Positions 11,697 to 24,600 of a stretch of DNA of 64,000 bases are shown in pieces. Location of the stretch: contig OX328128.1 in NCBI GenBank assembly GCA_946811695.1, forward strand, positions 78,624,606-78,688,605. Direction: 5' to 3'. Source of the DNA: Gonocerus acuteangulatus (lineage: Eukaryota > Arthropoda > Insecta > Hemiptera > Coreidae). How positions within the stretch are numbered: position 1 is the stretch's first letter; every line of letters starts with the position of its first letter. The notes beneath the pieces were generated by a model. That model was given only the letters and a program-made list of their open reading frames with translations, ran no database searches and was not told the origin of the DNA. The position numbers and the translations under genes were made by a program.

Positions 11697-11850
11697 TTAT
11701 CAACGAGTTGGATTGACTAGAGTTTAGATATAATCTTGAGCGAGCGTAGCGAGCGAAAACGCATAGCAATTATGCTATTAATATAAGTGCTACGCGTTTT
11801 CGCTAGCTAAAGGTTATATCAAAACTCTAGTTAACCTAAATCGTTGATAA
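11697..11850. repeat. Long imperfect palindrome
   Basis: The left arm TATCAACGAGTTGGATTGAC...TTGAGCGAGCGTAGCGAGCG is mirrored by CGCGTTTTCGCTAGCTAAAG...TAACCTAAATCGTTGATA. The arm start recurs at 56,921-56,985, so this is a mobile foldback-type repeat rather than a local hairpin. Confidence 0.7.
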
Positions 11851-12831
11851 TCCCGTCGCCATATTGGCGAAATCTGATTTGACTCCTTGATCCAGATCTG
11901 ACAGTGTGTAGATCCAGCTCTCAGAGACCCGGCTCTTTAACCTGCTTTGACGCTAATACGTAAGTACCTAGAAGTATATTCAGAATGTGAATTTACTAGT
12001 GCGTATTATAAAGAGTGTTACAAATGGGAAGGATAGATAATATAATAATAGGAGGACGACCTGAAGTTACCCCGATGTAATAGAGTTAATCAGTTCCTTC
12101 TGGCATCTGGTGAACAAGTTTTGAATCGAAACTCTCATTGAGTCTAATTTTCTTAAATGCATGTTTCTAGTATTAAAAGGCAAAACATGTTTCATCGTTT
12201 GAACTGCTCTGAAATAGAAAACTCGTTTCAAGAGTCACGTCATCCTCAAACAGATGTTAATGATAAGAAGAACGAAGCCTAACACGTATGATTTAGGGAG
12301 GGCAGTAACCCGCGCTCCTCCGCAGATCTGACATAACCTGAGGATGTTATGAGAGCGAATCAGGTCTCGCCGCGGCGAAAGCTGGCCGTGGGCGTAGCGT
12401 AGGACTTATCGTAGGCAGCGAAAGCTTAGTGACGCGTTGGGTTTCATCTTTAGCGGCTTAGGCGCATCAACGTAGCGGGGCTGCTGCTTGTTGAGGTCAT
12501 GTCTCTAGCTCCTGCGTCGTTACTCACATTCCATCTTCAGGAATTCAATTCTTCAAATTACTGATAAAGTATTTAAATGTCAATTGAAGATGATTACCTT
12601 ACTTAGGTTACACCTACATTTCTCCCATTTCACATTGGTCTCGACCCGATCCAATCCGATCTAGACACTGCTCGTCAGTAATGAACTCCTGAGTGAGTGA
12701 AAATGAGCGATTAATTTAAGAAATACCACGTAATAAGCATATAATCCTTCGAGAACCTTGTTGGAGGTATGAAGGAGGAGGGGAGAGGTCAATCAATATT
12801 CCAAAGTATATCAGTCCCGAAAAAAAATCTT

Positions 12832-12864
12832 AGTGTAACAGTTAATTTTTTTAACTGTTACACT
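12832..12864. repeat. Perfect short hairpin
   Basis: AGTGTAACAGTTAA, a 5-base T loop, then TTAACTGTTACACT: a 14-bp perfect stem. It may be a remnant of a small foldback element; there is no evidence of expression. Confidence 0.7.
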
Positions 12865-14386
12865 ACGATAAGAGAAGCACTTGTATTCATATTTTAAAAT
12901 TATTTATGAGAAAGGTAGCTAGAAGGTTATAAGAATTTTTGAAACAAATATGTCGTTTGGCGCCATTTTGCGTCGGTCGTCCAAAATCAGTCCAGAAAAT
13001 AACAAGTTTGAATGGCCGAGAATCGGTAGTCATCAGATCGGGTTGGGTTGGGTTGGTACCAATGTAGGCACCTCCATTGAGATGCATGTGTTTGTTTTTC
13101 CTCCGACAGTCGGTGGCTATCGGATCGGATCGGATCTGGACCATCTGGACTCCTCACGTGCAGATTGGAGTAAACCACACAAAAAGGGCATCGACCTTCG
13201 ATTGCCAACAGGTGGCTGCATTTCCTTCATATTCCTCCGATCCGTTCCGATCCTGGAGTTCCTTTTGTCCGAGTTATAGGTACCTTTTTTTTTTATCGAT
13301 CTGTCACATGGACGGATGTCATTGAAAATTATCCAAATATCACCTTGTGTGATTGTGAAGGTGATTTGATTGAGCGTGAAGAGTCACGGGTATCAGAAGC
13401 GTGACGTTGTTCCTCAGAAAAGCGGACTTATTTCCTCGGTTTCGAATCGGTAATGGGCGTAACCTCATTGGCGATTCACCCACGCATCCTCTGCAGTGAA
13501 TCCTCAGAATCACATTTCTCTTCTTGAGCTTCATCTCGGCCGACGGGCTTCAAAGACTTCACAAGAATACGAGAATCGAAGAACTTAACAAGGAAAAAGT
13601 TGAAGACTATCTTGCTTCTGCTTAAATCTTTACCTGTTTAGATAAAACCCATAAACACTGCCCTTGGGATAACATCTACACTAACCTATTTACAGCTCTT
13701 ATATACTATAAAATTCTTTTATATTTAGAAATGTATGAAACAAATTGTACATAATAGACATGGTTTATATCTTATCTTCCGGAACTTATTATGCATTTAG
13801 AAACTTCACATTCCAGGAGGAAAATGATGATTACATAGTAAATACATTTCACAAAATTTTGTTTAAAATGGATTAATTTCCGAATTGGATAAGTTTTCTC
13901 ATGTGGCGCCTAATACCAGGCATCCTGCTTCGCTTTAAGATTTCATTTTATATTTTTCACAAAATATTAAGATAAAACATTAACTCTTTCTTTTCCAAGC
14001 TTTCAAAATGGCTATGGTCATTTTAATTTATTTATTTAAACCTTAACATCCATTATTATTACTAAGAATTTTTGAACGGGTTAGGGCTTATTATTATTTT
14101 TACTGCATCTCTCCCATTAATCCCTTAGAGTCTTTAGTTTCGGCTGTAATTTATAGTGGATTCGAATGTATTCCTTTATTCCGGAGGACAAAAAAGTCAT
14201 TAAATTTTTTGAAAAAGTTTCATTTTGATAATATTTAGCAAATTTATTAAGAAAAGGTTTGCTCAATAAAACTTTTCTAATAACTTTTATGATAACACTT
14301 TTTCTTCAAAAAGTTAAAGGTTGAAAGTGTGTGTTTAACAACACCTGTTTTGCCTTTGGTTGCTATAAATAAAAGTTGTTGAGTAA

Positions 14387-14709
14387 TGGTGTTGTTCATT
14401 ATTACTCTATAATGATTAGGTAGGTATATATTCAATATATTTATATTACATTCCATCAATGTTAGAATTTATACCTCTGTGTAGTATCTAGTACATACTT
14501 ACATGTAGAGCTACCGCTTCTGGTACCAGTTGTAATGGCGGCGTTCCTTCCTTCTCAATGTGGCCTTATACAATATACTTCTTATTAACTTAAATGTTAA
14601 TGGTGTTAATTAATTATGCTTCCATAATCCTTAATTGGTGTTGTTCATTATTACTCTATAATGATTAGGTAGGTATATATTCAATATATTTATATTACAT
14701 TCCATCAAT
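14387..14709. repeat. 74-bp direct duplication, offset 249 bp
   Basis: The block 14,387-14,460 (TGGTGTTGTTCATTATTACT ... TTACATTCCATCAAT) recurs essentially unchanged at 14,636-14,709. The intervening 175 bp are single copy. It lies 0.5-0.8 kb upstream of the scaf start codon. Confidence 0.9.
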
Positions 14710-15225
14710 ATATTATATTGATTTCATATTGTTAAAGTTATTTTTCTATTGTAAAAGTAATTCATATACTAAAAACAATTGTAGTTAGTTGCTATAATAA
14801 TTATTTGGATTTTTGAAAGTTTTTTTGCCTACAAACTTTTTATGAATAAGTATCAGAATAATTGTTTGCAGTGTACTTTTATGAAAAAAATGATTTGGAT
14901 AACTTTATCAAAACATTTTTCTAATGAAAAAGTTCATGTTCATAAAAAATACTAGTAAGATAACAAAAAATTATAAGTTTAACTTAAACTTTTAAAAAAT
15001 AAAAGTTAACTTGAGTTTTCGACCCCTGCTTTCTTCTATCAAATGCTTAATTCCTGGACACTTTTACACACTTCTGCATGAATTCTATGCAATATGCCTC
15101 TGTCCTATGTATCTAGAATAAACATGAAAGGATTAAATAATAAGACAATATGTATATAACATAGACAATTATGATGTCAAGGTTTTAATAAATAACTCAA
15201 AAGATAAATGGTTTTCTGCTTCCAG

Positions 15226-15444
15226 ATGATCGCCAGAAGAGGAGTCTTGGTGTGTTGCCTACTGGTGTTGGCTTTAGGATCAGGAGAAGAAGACTGGAAA
15301 TGGAAGAAGGAAGATGCAGAGAAGAGAGAAGCTAAATCTCTGACTGACAGCAGCCTGGAAGAAGATGAAGCAGTGCCACCAGCAAACAGCACAGAACCCA
15401 GACATTTCATCAAGGACAGGCTCTGTGATCTAGGGCTAGGAGGG
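15226..15444 (+). CDS. scaf: scaf coding exon 1: signal peptide and acidic N-terminus
   Basis: 73 codons, ending at GG|GTGAGT. Residues 1-20 are a signal peptide, followed by Lys/Glu-rich sequence and FIKDRLCDLGLGG. An in-frame ATG at 15,208 lies within the polypyrimidine tract of the acceptor, so 15,226 is preferred. Confidence 0.85.
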
Positions 15445-15469
15445 GTGAGTACGAACTACGAGAGTAGAG

Positions 15470-15525
<56 letters not shown>

Positions 15526-15651
15526 TAAGTTCATTTTTTGTTTACAATCATATTCAGAAATTCATTGTCGCGCGTCACTGGTCACACTAAGATGGCCGAC
15601 TTTAGATCTATTTACGGCGGTGGTACCGCTGGAGAAAGAAGCCTTTCCATC

Positions 15652-15690
<39 letters not shown>

Positions 15691-18614
15691 CTGTTCGCTG
15701 GCTCAAAAATTGGCCCGATTTAGAAATTATTACAAGAATACGTTCGTTAATCCGCAGAATCCGCTTACCGGAGCTCTATTTTATGGAAATTCGCGCAAAA
15801 AGGTTTTTGTACTTATGGTATTTTTGATTGTTAGCTTCTCGGTATACTTTTTATAGGTTCTCTAACTTAGAAAAACGAAGTAAACCAATTTAAAGGCGAG
15901 CTGTAGCCGTTTTCGAAAAAGAAAAAACAAACGAATAATTGGATTAAGTTGAAATATTTTTTATACATGTTTGAAATTCAACCAAACGAAGATACTTACA
16001 TTTGGAGTTAAGAAAGTATTCAATAAAAAGTATTAGGATTTTCGTACATTTTCTTACAATGGTAGGGAAATCGTGGTAAATGGACAGTGAGCACTCGAAA
16101 AATTAATAAATGACCTACAAAAATGTTTATGAAGTAATTTTCGTTATGGCGGTCACATTCGGATAAATAAGTGATCAAAATTTTGAAGTAGTTGGTTTCG
16201 TTTAATTGAACGGTTATTTTTGTATGTGTGTCTGAATAGTATTCGTAAAATGAGAAACAAATTTCGATGTTAAAAATAAAGCTCCGAGCGGAATTCTAAT
16301 ATGCCGCGTGAGTATTTTACACTGCTGATTGCTGTTGGTTTCGTTCTTTTGAACGTTTTTCCCTCTATTTACCTCATTTTTACGTTTTAATCTCATTCAA
16401 CAATAAAATGAGTATTCTAGAAATAGACAGTAGGAAAAAGAAAAACGTGTTTGTAATTATTCACGAAAGCAAACTAATAACTGTTTCTATTCCTTTTTCA
16501 ATGTGACTAGGGTTAAGAACGAAAGCGTGGTAAGCTAACTCAGTTTCCGCTAGTCGGACTATTGTGGAATTGTATACAATATTTCCTGATATATATCTGG
16601 GAGCCGTGAAGGTTCTTGAAAAGCCACGAGAATGTTATCCGAGAGAAAGCTACTTGGGAAGTCACGGGTGCATGACATAACAGTATCCTATATATCATGT
16701 TATGTCAGGGGTCAATTTTAGCTTCAAGATATCACACAACTCCTGCGTGCTCATCACATTAAAAATTAATGAAATTTCTGTTTGCAGTGCGGCGACGAGG
16801 TGGAAGAGAAGCGCCCTCACGTGCACCCAGGTGAACTAATCTACGCCCAACCCGTGCACCTGAAACCTGTTGGACGTCCTATCCCAGCTGTGCCCGTGAA
16901 GGGGCCCTCATTGGTGCCTCCCCCAGTGCCCCCTCCACACTACGGACCTGCCTATGGACCTGCCTACGGGCCTCCCAGGCCTATACCGTTCAGGCCTAGG
17001 CCTTACAAACCAGCACAGGTAAGGCTATGCTACTTATAGCCCTGATCCGTTTGGAATTAGTGGTGATGTTGCGAGTGATCAGAGACCTAAGGACTTTCAA
17101 ACGGATCAGTTCTACTCTCCTCAAATGCCCAGAAAAGGCTTGAAAGATAACATTGACAGTAATATTGGTGCGTGGTTGGTTATTTTGTATCATGGCTTTA
17201 TTCAAGTTTATGATGGTTCGAATGAATCGGAAAAAACAATAGAATTATTATAGGAAAAAGGTCTACTTCATTAGAAAAGATTATGCCACATGTAATGAGA
17301 CTGCACAAGAGAGATAATGTCGAACTATGGAATATGAAAAATCTCGTTTTTCATATTCCATACTTCGCTCTTACATTGTGGACAATACGGCTTGTTGAAA
17401 CTCTAACCCCTTTTGAATAGACTTTATTTAAGACATTAAAGTATTGAATAAGACCATTTTTCAATATAGTACTTGGTGAATCGATCGAATATGTTCGCTA
17501 GTTTGCTCCGATTTTCATATTCGATAGTTCGGCATGGTAGGGACGATGTGTTTTCAGATGGAGATGTCACAAAGAACGAACATCTGTTCACGTTTATATT
17601 AAATTAGATGTGCGGGAAGGTCCGCTTGAAATTAAAGCCGAAACGTTGGCAATGAAAACTCATTTTAATTTATAGTTTTTCGTAAAATAAAATTCTGAAT
17701 AATCCTTAGAGCTCATATCTTTCCTAAGGTAGGACCCTTTTTAGTACATTTTGCTTTTTATATTTTTCCTGGGGTGGCAACACTTTTTTCATGCTTCCTC
17801 CAATTGGTATATTGGAAATTTTGACAGGAATAAAAAGTGGTATTAAGTGGTATGGCACACCCCTAGTCCATGTGACAGAAGATTGTGACTATTACAAGCT
17901 TAATATATGTGATTTCTTTTGATTTTTTCTTCAATCATTTTTGAATAAATTATATCGATTTGATCATGAACCTTTGGCGTATCAACAATTGGGCTATTAA
18001 CATGACAATTGGGCCGTCTAAAGGTATCACCCTCATATAATGCCGACAGCACGTGGTCGGTCACCCATTCAGATTTTGACCTCGCTCGACGTTGCTTAAC
18101 TTCAGTTAATCAACTGGAACCAGTGCATCCAACGTGGCTTTGGCAATTGGCTCTATTGTTGTTACATCCAAACACTTCCTAGGTTAGCTTCTTTGGTTAT
18201 TTGTTATATTGTTTAATGTAACTTTTTCCCCAACAGGTTTATGAGCCCGAACTGGACCCAGCATCCTTCGCCGAGAAGAAACCGTATCCAATATCAGGTC
18301 CAGGACTGGCCGCAGACGGTAGCGTCCAGACTCACGTACACCATCACTACCATCACGGGGACGGCGAGAAGGAGCACGGAGTCCTCGATGCTAACTCACT
18401 CAGTCCCGGGGGAATATACAGCCCTTCATCCAGCTATGGCAATCAGTACCCCTTGTACAAGAAGCAGCTCAACGTCAAACAGCCTCATGCACTCAGTGAG
18501 ATTCTTATCATTTATATATATTTATTTTGATAAGAGAGAAGGAATGGTTTAGAAATTGTCAAAATAGGTCGTTCATTCCTAGAACCGACCTCTCGTTTTT
18601 TTCTCTCTCTCTCT

Positions 18615-18673
<59 letters not shown>

Positions 18674-21600
18674 TATGGACACGATTCCCAGGATGTTTAG
18701 AAGATTGGCGTATATCCTTGGAGCAGCCCAGGCAACGAACAGTAATAGATGGAAATTTGTTGAACAAAATGTTTGACTTCGTAACTTTGTTTCGTCTAGT
18801 TAGGAGGTCAACATATCAAAAGTCCCCGGCCGTAGCCTTTGATTCAGGGGAGGGGGGGGGGGGTTCAGAAGGTCCCATTTTTCGGAGTTTCGCTTATATC
18901 TCGGAGACCATGCGCCCTAGCGACATAACCATTCTATAAGCAAATGAAAGCTTATTAAAGCTACACGTTCTACTCAATCAAGTTTTTCGAGATATCTTTA
19001 GTTTTGTAATAATCGCTCTTGAATGTCTGACATTTTGAGAAAAAACACTTTTGCCGCGCAGCTTTTGCTCTTTTTGACCGGATAACTCTTCAACGATGCA
19101 CACAAAACATAAATTCCATTATAGGGTTGTAGAGCATTGCATTCCATTCAATAATATATGTTACTTTGCTATGTTATTTATTTTTCTTCAAACGTTAAAA
19201 CAATTTCAGAGTTGATCGTGATATCTGAAATTTGGCGACAACTGTCAGAGGCAGACTTTGCCAAATGGGATTTCAATTCTTTACTTAGGACTATTTTAAT
19301 TTTAATTCCTAAGTCCTAATTGTACAACGAATATTTTGAGTTACCAAGAATAGTTGGACTTTAAGAAATAGACACTGGTGCTTTTGACTTGAACCATATC
19401 TTTGGTGCAATTCACCTTTCTAAATACTATTGTACTCGTATTACTTGCTTATCAAGCATGTATCTAGTGTATTGCTATTTAAGGGGATGGACTAGATAAG
19501 AAATTGATATTTGATTAATGGAATTAGAAGTACCCATTATTTGATTGGTTTTTGTTGTAGATTACTTGTCGGGCAACTCCTACAATCAAGGAAACACGTA
19601 TGCCTCTGGAAATGGATACGAGAGAGAAGACTGCTACTGTGTCCCTTGGGACCAATGTCCGCCAGGAGAAGTATCCAGGAAGGAGGATAGGCGTGAACCT
19701 CTCATAGATCCCAGGAACAACCCCAATGCTGACATCCAAGCCATTGAGGAAGTAGTAGTCACCGATGGAAATGGCACCATGACTATCGTCAAAGGACCTG
19801 TCCAAGAGGTAAGGATGTGTACGTCGAGATGACAGGTGAAGAGTTATGCGTTAAGCGTATTTATTCACTTTGTAAAAGAAGCGTTTGCATGATCTATTGT
19901 TGTTGTCGTGGCTTAGCTATAACAAAGGTGTTATCATGGTCTCCAACCACGTTAATGTGGCTAGTCCTGAACCTCATACTACACTCATAGAAGTGTGATC
20001 CAGCATTAGGAGAACTTTGTGGCCGAATCCCAGAAAGTCTAGAGAATAAGTGCCAGTCAGAAAGATTTGTAAGAGTATGCACTGGTCTATCATAGGCTCA
20101 TACTGTTTGTTTGATTACTTATTCATGAAAATTAGATTAGTTATTGGATAGAATAAGAAAACTAAATAGGTGCATTCTTCTTTTATAAAGCCACACAACA
20201 GAAATCGGAAGGAAATTCTAGTTAAAAGAATGTTGGTGTAATCTTTGGAACAAAGTTGAAAGTTAGGTTCGGCTTCTTATTCAGCCCAGAAGATATATTA
20301 TTACAGCCACAGGCTGAACAAGTCACCATTGTAATGGTCTGTGCTCACAATACACTATAAACTTATTAATGCACTTTGTTGAGAGAAAACTGAGAACAAA
20401 GAAACAAACACCATTAGAATCTAAGTCATACTAAGATGGCTGCCGTTTATTTGTTTAGGGCTTCAGGCTTGGCTAACTTAATGTTAAGAATAGACCTTAC
20501 CAGTTCGTCTATAATAGACTAATATAAATTCAATTGAATCCTTTATTCGCACGTTCAAAAATGTGGTATTTACCTTTTGGGGAATTTTAGGTTTCCTCAA
20601 GCCAATCGACCGTTAAGCAGTGTTAGGAAAGTATTGAATGAATGCTGGCCTTAACCTCTTTCAATAACCTTTCTTCTATAACCATCAGCTGATTAGTCAC
20701 TGGTCCAATGGGCTGAAAACAATTCATGAAATGAATACTTACGTTGTTGACTGTAAGCCGACCTAGAAAGAGGTCTTTAGCCATTGTCTCTTCAAGATGG
20801 CTGCCGATAACCTAAATAGGTCCATTGTAACCACCTTGAGTAACAAGATTTGACCTTAATGTGATTATGAAGATTCTGAGGTGATCCATCTAATCTCATA
20901 AACACCTAATTCTCCTAGTGTTTTCCATTTCTCATCCAACCACAGACTATCCACGGTACCTTTGGCAATTTTTATCTATCGTTTTGCCACAAAGCTATTG
21001 ATTTCCTACGGAATCGAGGTGACAACGATTTTCGGACCATTTTCGCATTCAGGCGTTCACTTTTCAGACATTATAGGCCCTGAAATCATATTTGTATATA
21101 TATGTATAGCCTATGAGGTCTGAGACGTGGACAAATCTCATCCGAATTGCGTCATGAGGTCCACGTCATAAGCGGGTTTCCTCCCAATGCAGGGAGGGAG
21201 GGTAAATAAAATACATAATTTTAAATAATGGGAAATTGCGGTTCTTTGCCCTCTGTTATGTCCAAAGAAAACGTAATTTCAAAAATTGTTAAACATATTA
21301 ATAATCTTGTTCTTGTTATACATATTTGTACGTATATTATATTTAGTGGAAAGGATATTTCAAAACTTTTTTCAAAAATGTAATCTGAAGCTTCTTGCCT
21401 TAATGTACTACCTCCTTAATGTGGTAATATGAAGGAAATTGAGCGGAGGTTTTGCCTGGTTATCGACTCCATCTTGAATACTTGATTTGCATAAGACTCC
21501 GCATAAAGAGCAAGAACCATTGTTTCCTGAATGGAACAGGAAATGGTCAAATCTCGCCCGTTGTTTGACGGACTTGTGTTCGAGTTGTGAGGCGGAGCAT

Positions 21601-24600
21601 GACCTCATCCTGGGAAGAGAAAGCTCTTATTATGCAAGGAGGTTTCACTTTCATTCTAGCCGAGCTCTTTGTCAATGGGTCAGCTGATCAATGGAACCCG
21701 CCAGGAACTCCCGCCAAAATAAAAAAAAACACCCTCAATAAAGGACGCCGGACATTTTCAGCTGATTTCCGCAATTGCGGATTGGAGAAATATTCGCAAT
21801 GCCTCTCTTTTTTCTTTTTTTTTTTTTAATGAAAAACCATGTTATGGTGGGTATGGTGCACGCATTGAAAAGGTGGCGATTTGTTCTAACCCTCGTGCCG
21901 GTTTTTATTTCTTGTAACGTAACTAGTCTCCGTAAAAAGCCACCACCCTATGTGCGAATGGAACCCATAAACTTAGGAACTTCGATTGCTCACGACTCCA
22001 AGTTTAACCTACAGAAAACATTTAATTTGTAACGATACAGCTGATTAATTTTTTAAGTAGTTAAGTAAGCTGGATATGACAGATACAACTAAGAAAAAAA
22101 ATATAAATATTTTTATCAAATGCTTGCTTGCTCCAATTATTAAAATTATTTTTCAAAGCTAACCTGGAGCTCCAACTCTATAGATAAATATCTATGCTTC
22201 TCTAGTGGTCGTAATGTTTGTTTTATTGAACCAACGTTATGTGATGTATTTAATTTTAATTTATTGATTGGTTTTGTTCATGAGAACGTACAGCATAAAC
22301 ATGGAACTAATTCAAGGAATAAGAAGTCTAAAGTAGTACCAAGAAGTACGGCCGTAGGAGAACTGCTGTATATTTTACATCAGTGGTTTGCCAGTACAAT
22401 TTCCTCTCACAATTCTTCTTGACAAATATTTTCTTTTAACAAAATATTATGATATTCTCAAAGTAATTATTACTTTTGTTTATTTTAACAGAAATCTGAA
22501 ACAAGGAGGAGACGGGAAGTGAAGGACGCCGTCGCTGAATCGTCTGAAAACACAGAAATCAAAGAGGTGAGTTTGGATTAAACATTGTATGCTTTGCTTT
22601 GCACACTAACACTCAAACACAAAACACATAATTCCAATTGAAGAAGTACTACAGCCGAGGAAAGCCGGCTTCTTGCTGTTTGGTGATGTGAATGCTCTGA
22701 ACGAATCTGGGACTTCGCGGGAATATTGTAGCTACATACACAACCAATGCAGTTCGATTAGATTGAGTAGTGAATTAACTAACTAGTTATTTACTAACCG
22801 ATAGAAATTAAGTTTAGTTAGTTGGCAAGGGATTTGTAGTTTCATTTTATTTTCAGTTCTGCAGGGATTTATTAATTATAGCCCAATTCTCCTAAGGAGT
22901 TGCACCAGCAATCGATTTCCAGTCGGATAGAATCCAGAAAGAAATGTTGTCTATTGAAAATCCTTTCTTGATTGGGAAGTGCTTTCAATTAGACAGAGAC
23001 AAATAATAAAATAATCTGTTCACCACTTAACATATCAGTCCCATAACAGCCCCAGAAGGCAGGAACTGTACAGGCAACTGATTCGTATTTATTTTACACA
23101 CTAGAGGGATAGTGTGGTCCATAAAAAGTACCGACCATCAATATATTAGAATGGGAGGGGGGATTCATTTTGGCAGTAATTAGGTTTCCCATTATAAATC
23201 CGAAATCAGACGTTTAGACACCTCGGCTTAGTGTCATCAATGCGCTGGCATAATGTCGACATTGTCTCTGCTTTTTGTCGACAACACCTTAGCTTAGCGT
23301 TGACATTATCTCGGCTTAAAGTCGACAACCCCTTGGCATAGTATCGACACTGTCTTGGCTAAATTGATGTTTTCCGACTAAGAATTATCGTGAATCCGCA
23401 CTGGCGGCTGATTTTCTTCGGAGGGTTAAGAAATCGAAAGGTTCTGTCTTTAAAATTGGAACACACATAACAAGTTAACATGCCTCTTGAGTAACAAAAG
23501 CTTTGCTCTTTTTGCTAACATGGACTGAGGCAAACTTGTTCTGTGTTGTTCCAGAAAAAACTGAACCTCGGAGGATCTGACGACGACAGCGGCGACGGCG
23601 TGAAACTGCGCCCGACGTTCGGCGTGTCATTCGGCCTTCCTACCGGCGGCGGCGGAGGATACCCTCTCAACCCGTACGGTCCCAATCCCGCATACAACCC
23701 TTACGGAGGTTCCATCGGCGGTGGTGGTCTGGACTTAGGTCTCGTGTCTGTGAACCCTTTGCTATCACTACAAGTCACTAAGGATGACTACGGAGACAAA
23801 GTGGTCAAGCCTTTGGTCAACTTGCACGTGACCCCGAATAAAGGATTCGTCCACAAGATCGGCAACATCTTCCACCAATTCAAGGCCCCATACTACCAAT
23901 CCTACCACCATCACCAACACATCCACAAGATCCCGCCACCATACTACAAACCCCACCGTCCTTGGGCACCTTCCTATCCCTCCCATCCACCATCCTATCC
24001 CTCCCATCCACCATCCTTCTCTTCCTACCCGTCTTCCTATTATCCCGACCATTACTCCTACGCTCCTAATTACTATTACAGAGACTCTGAGCCGACCAAG
24101 TACGAATACGGCGATGATGGCTTTTCTGATTACCCGCCCAAATACGAAAACCACTACAGCCCTTACGATACTTACGGAGACGATTACTATAGAAACGCCA
24201 GGAGTAATACGACAGTCCAAGCGTCCAGTTCTAAAGTAGCATTCCCCGAAGACAGGAGTACGCGCCAAAAACGAGACGTTGACACTGAGGAGGTAAGCTA
24301 CGCCGACATTTTCTGTCTCTCATGAAAACATACATTTTCCATTACGACATAACTTATGCTTTAATTTTGTTTTTCTTTTGGAATAATTGCAACACTGACT
24401 TGAGCGGGCAGTGCAGCAGAACATGACAAAACGACGTGAAAAGAGGAAACCAAGATGTCATGTTTACATGACTCAAAGAGACAAAAAGGAGAATGAACTA
24501 ACCAACTACGACCAAATTAAATCGCCAATTAACAATACACTCAACAGAAAAATAATGAAACTAATTACAGAACCACCAAGGAGAAGACAATAAACTGGTG

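Larger units (their letters stand above)
10260..11970. mobile_element. TIR-bounded DNA element (non-autonomous) with a nested repeat
   Basis: The left end TAGGTACTTACGTATTAGCG is found inverted at the right end (CGCTAATACGTAAGTACCTA). The similarity continues inward through CAAAGCAGGTTAAAGAG and CGGGTCTC for at least 60 bp. Both sides are flanked by GAAG (10,256-10,259 and 11,971-11,974), a possible 4-bp target duplication. There is no transposase. Much of the interior is the separately inserted TA-X repeat and a palindromic block at 11,697-11,850. Confidence 0.6.
11971..15225. other. Region upstream of scaf; promoter and 5' UTR exon not identified
   Basis: The first coding exon of scaf at 15,226 is preceded by a splice acceptor, so at least one non-coding 5' exon and the promoter must lie upstream, here or beyond. 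No TATA/Inr combination could be picked with confidence. A GC-rich, CpG-rich patch near 12,355-12,500 stands out from its AT-rich surroundings. Confidence 0.4.

Noticed and set aside
15521..15856. Hydrophobic open frame in scaf intron 1
   Set aside because: Covers a TA tract and the TA-Y repeat; the YIYIYI runs come from TA repeats.
18241..18552. Open frame MSPNWTQHPSPRRN overlapping scaf exon 3
   Set aside because: Wrong frame; the exon reads VYEPELDPAS from 18,237 with both splice sites and phase in agreement.
23768..24268. Minus-strand open frame across scaf exon 6
   Set aside because: Antisense shadow of the real exon; composition (VVVFVFGRV) reflects the reversed Tyr/Pro codons.
24411..24593. 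Short basic open frame in scaf intron 6
   Set aside because: 60 codons of Lys/Arg-rich sequence with no splice or homology support.
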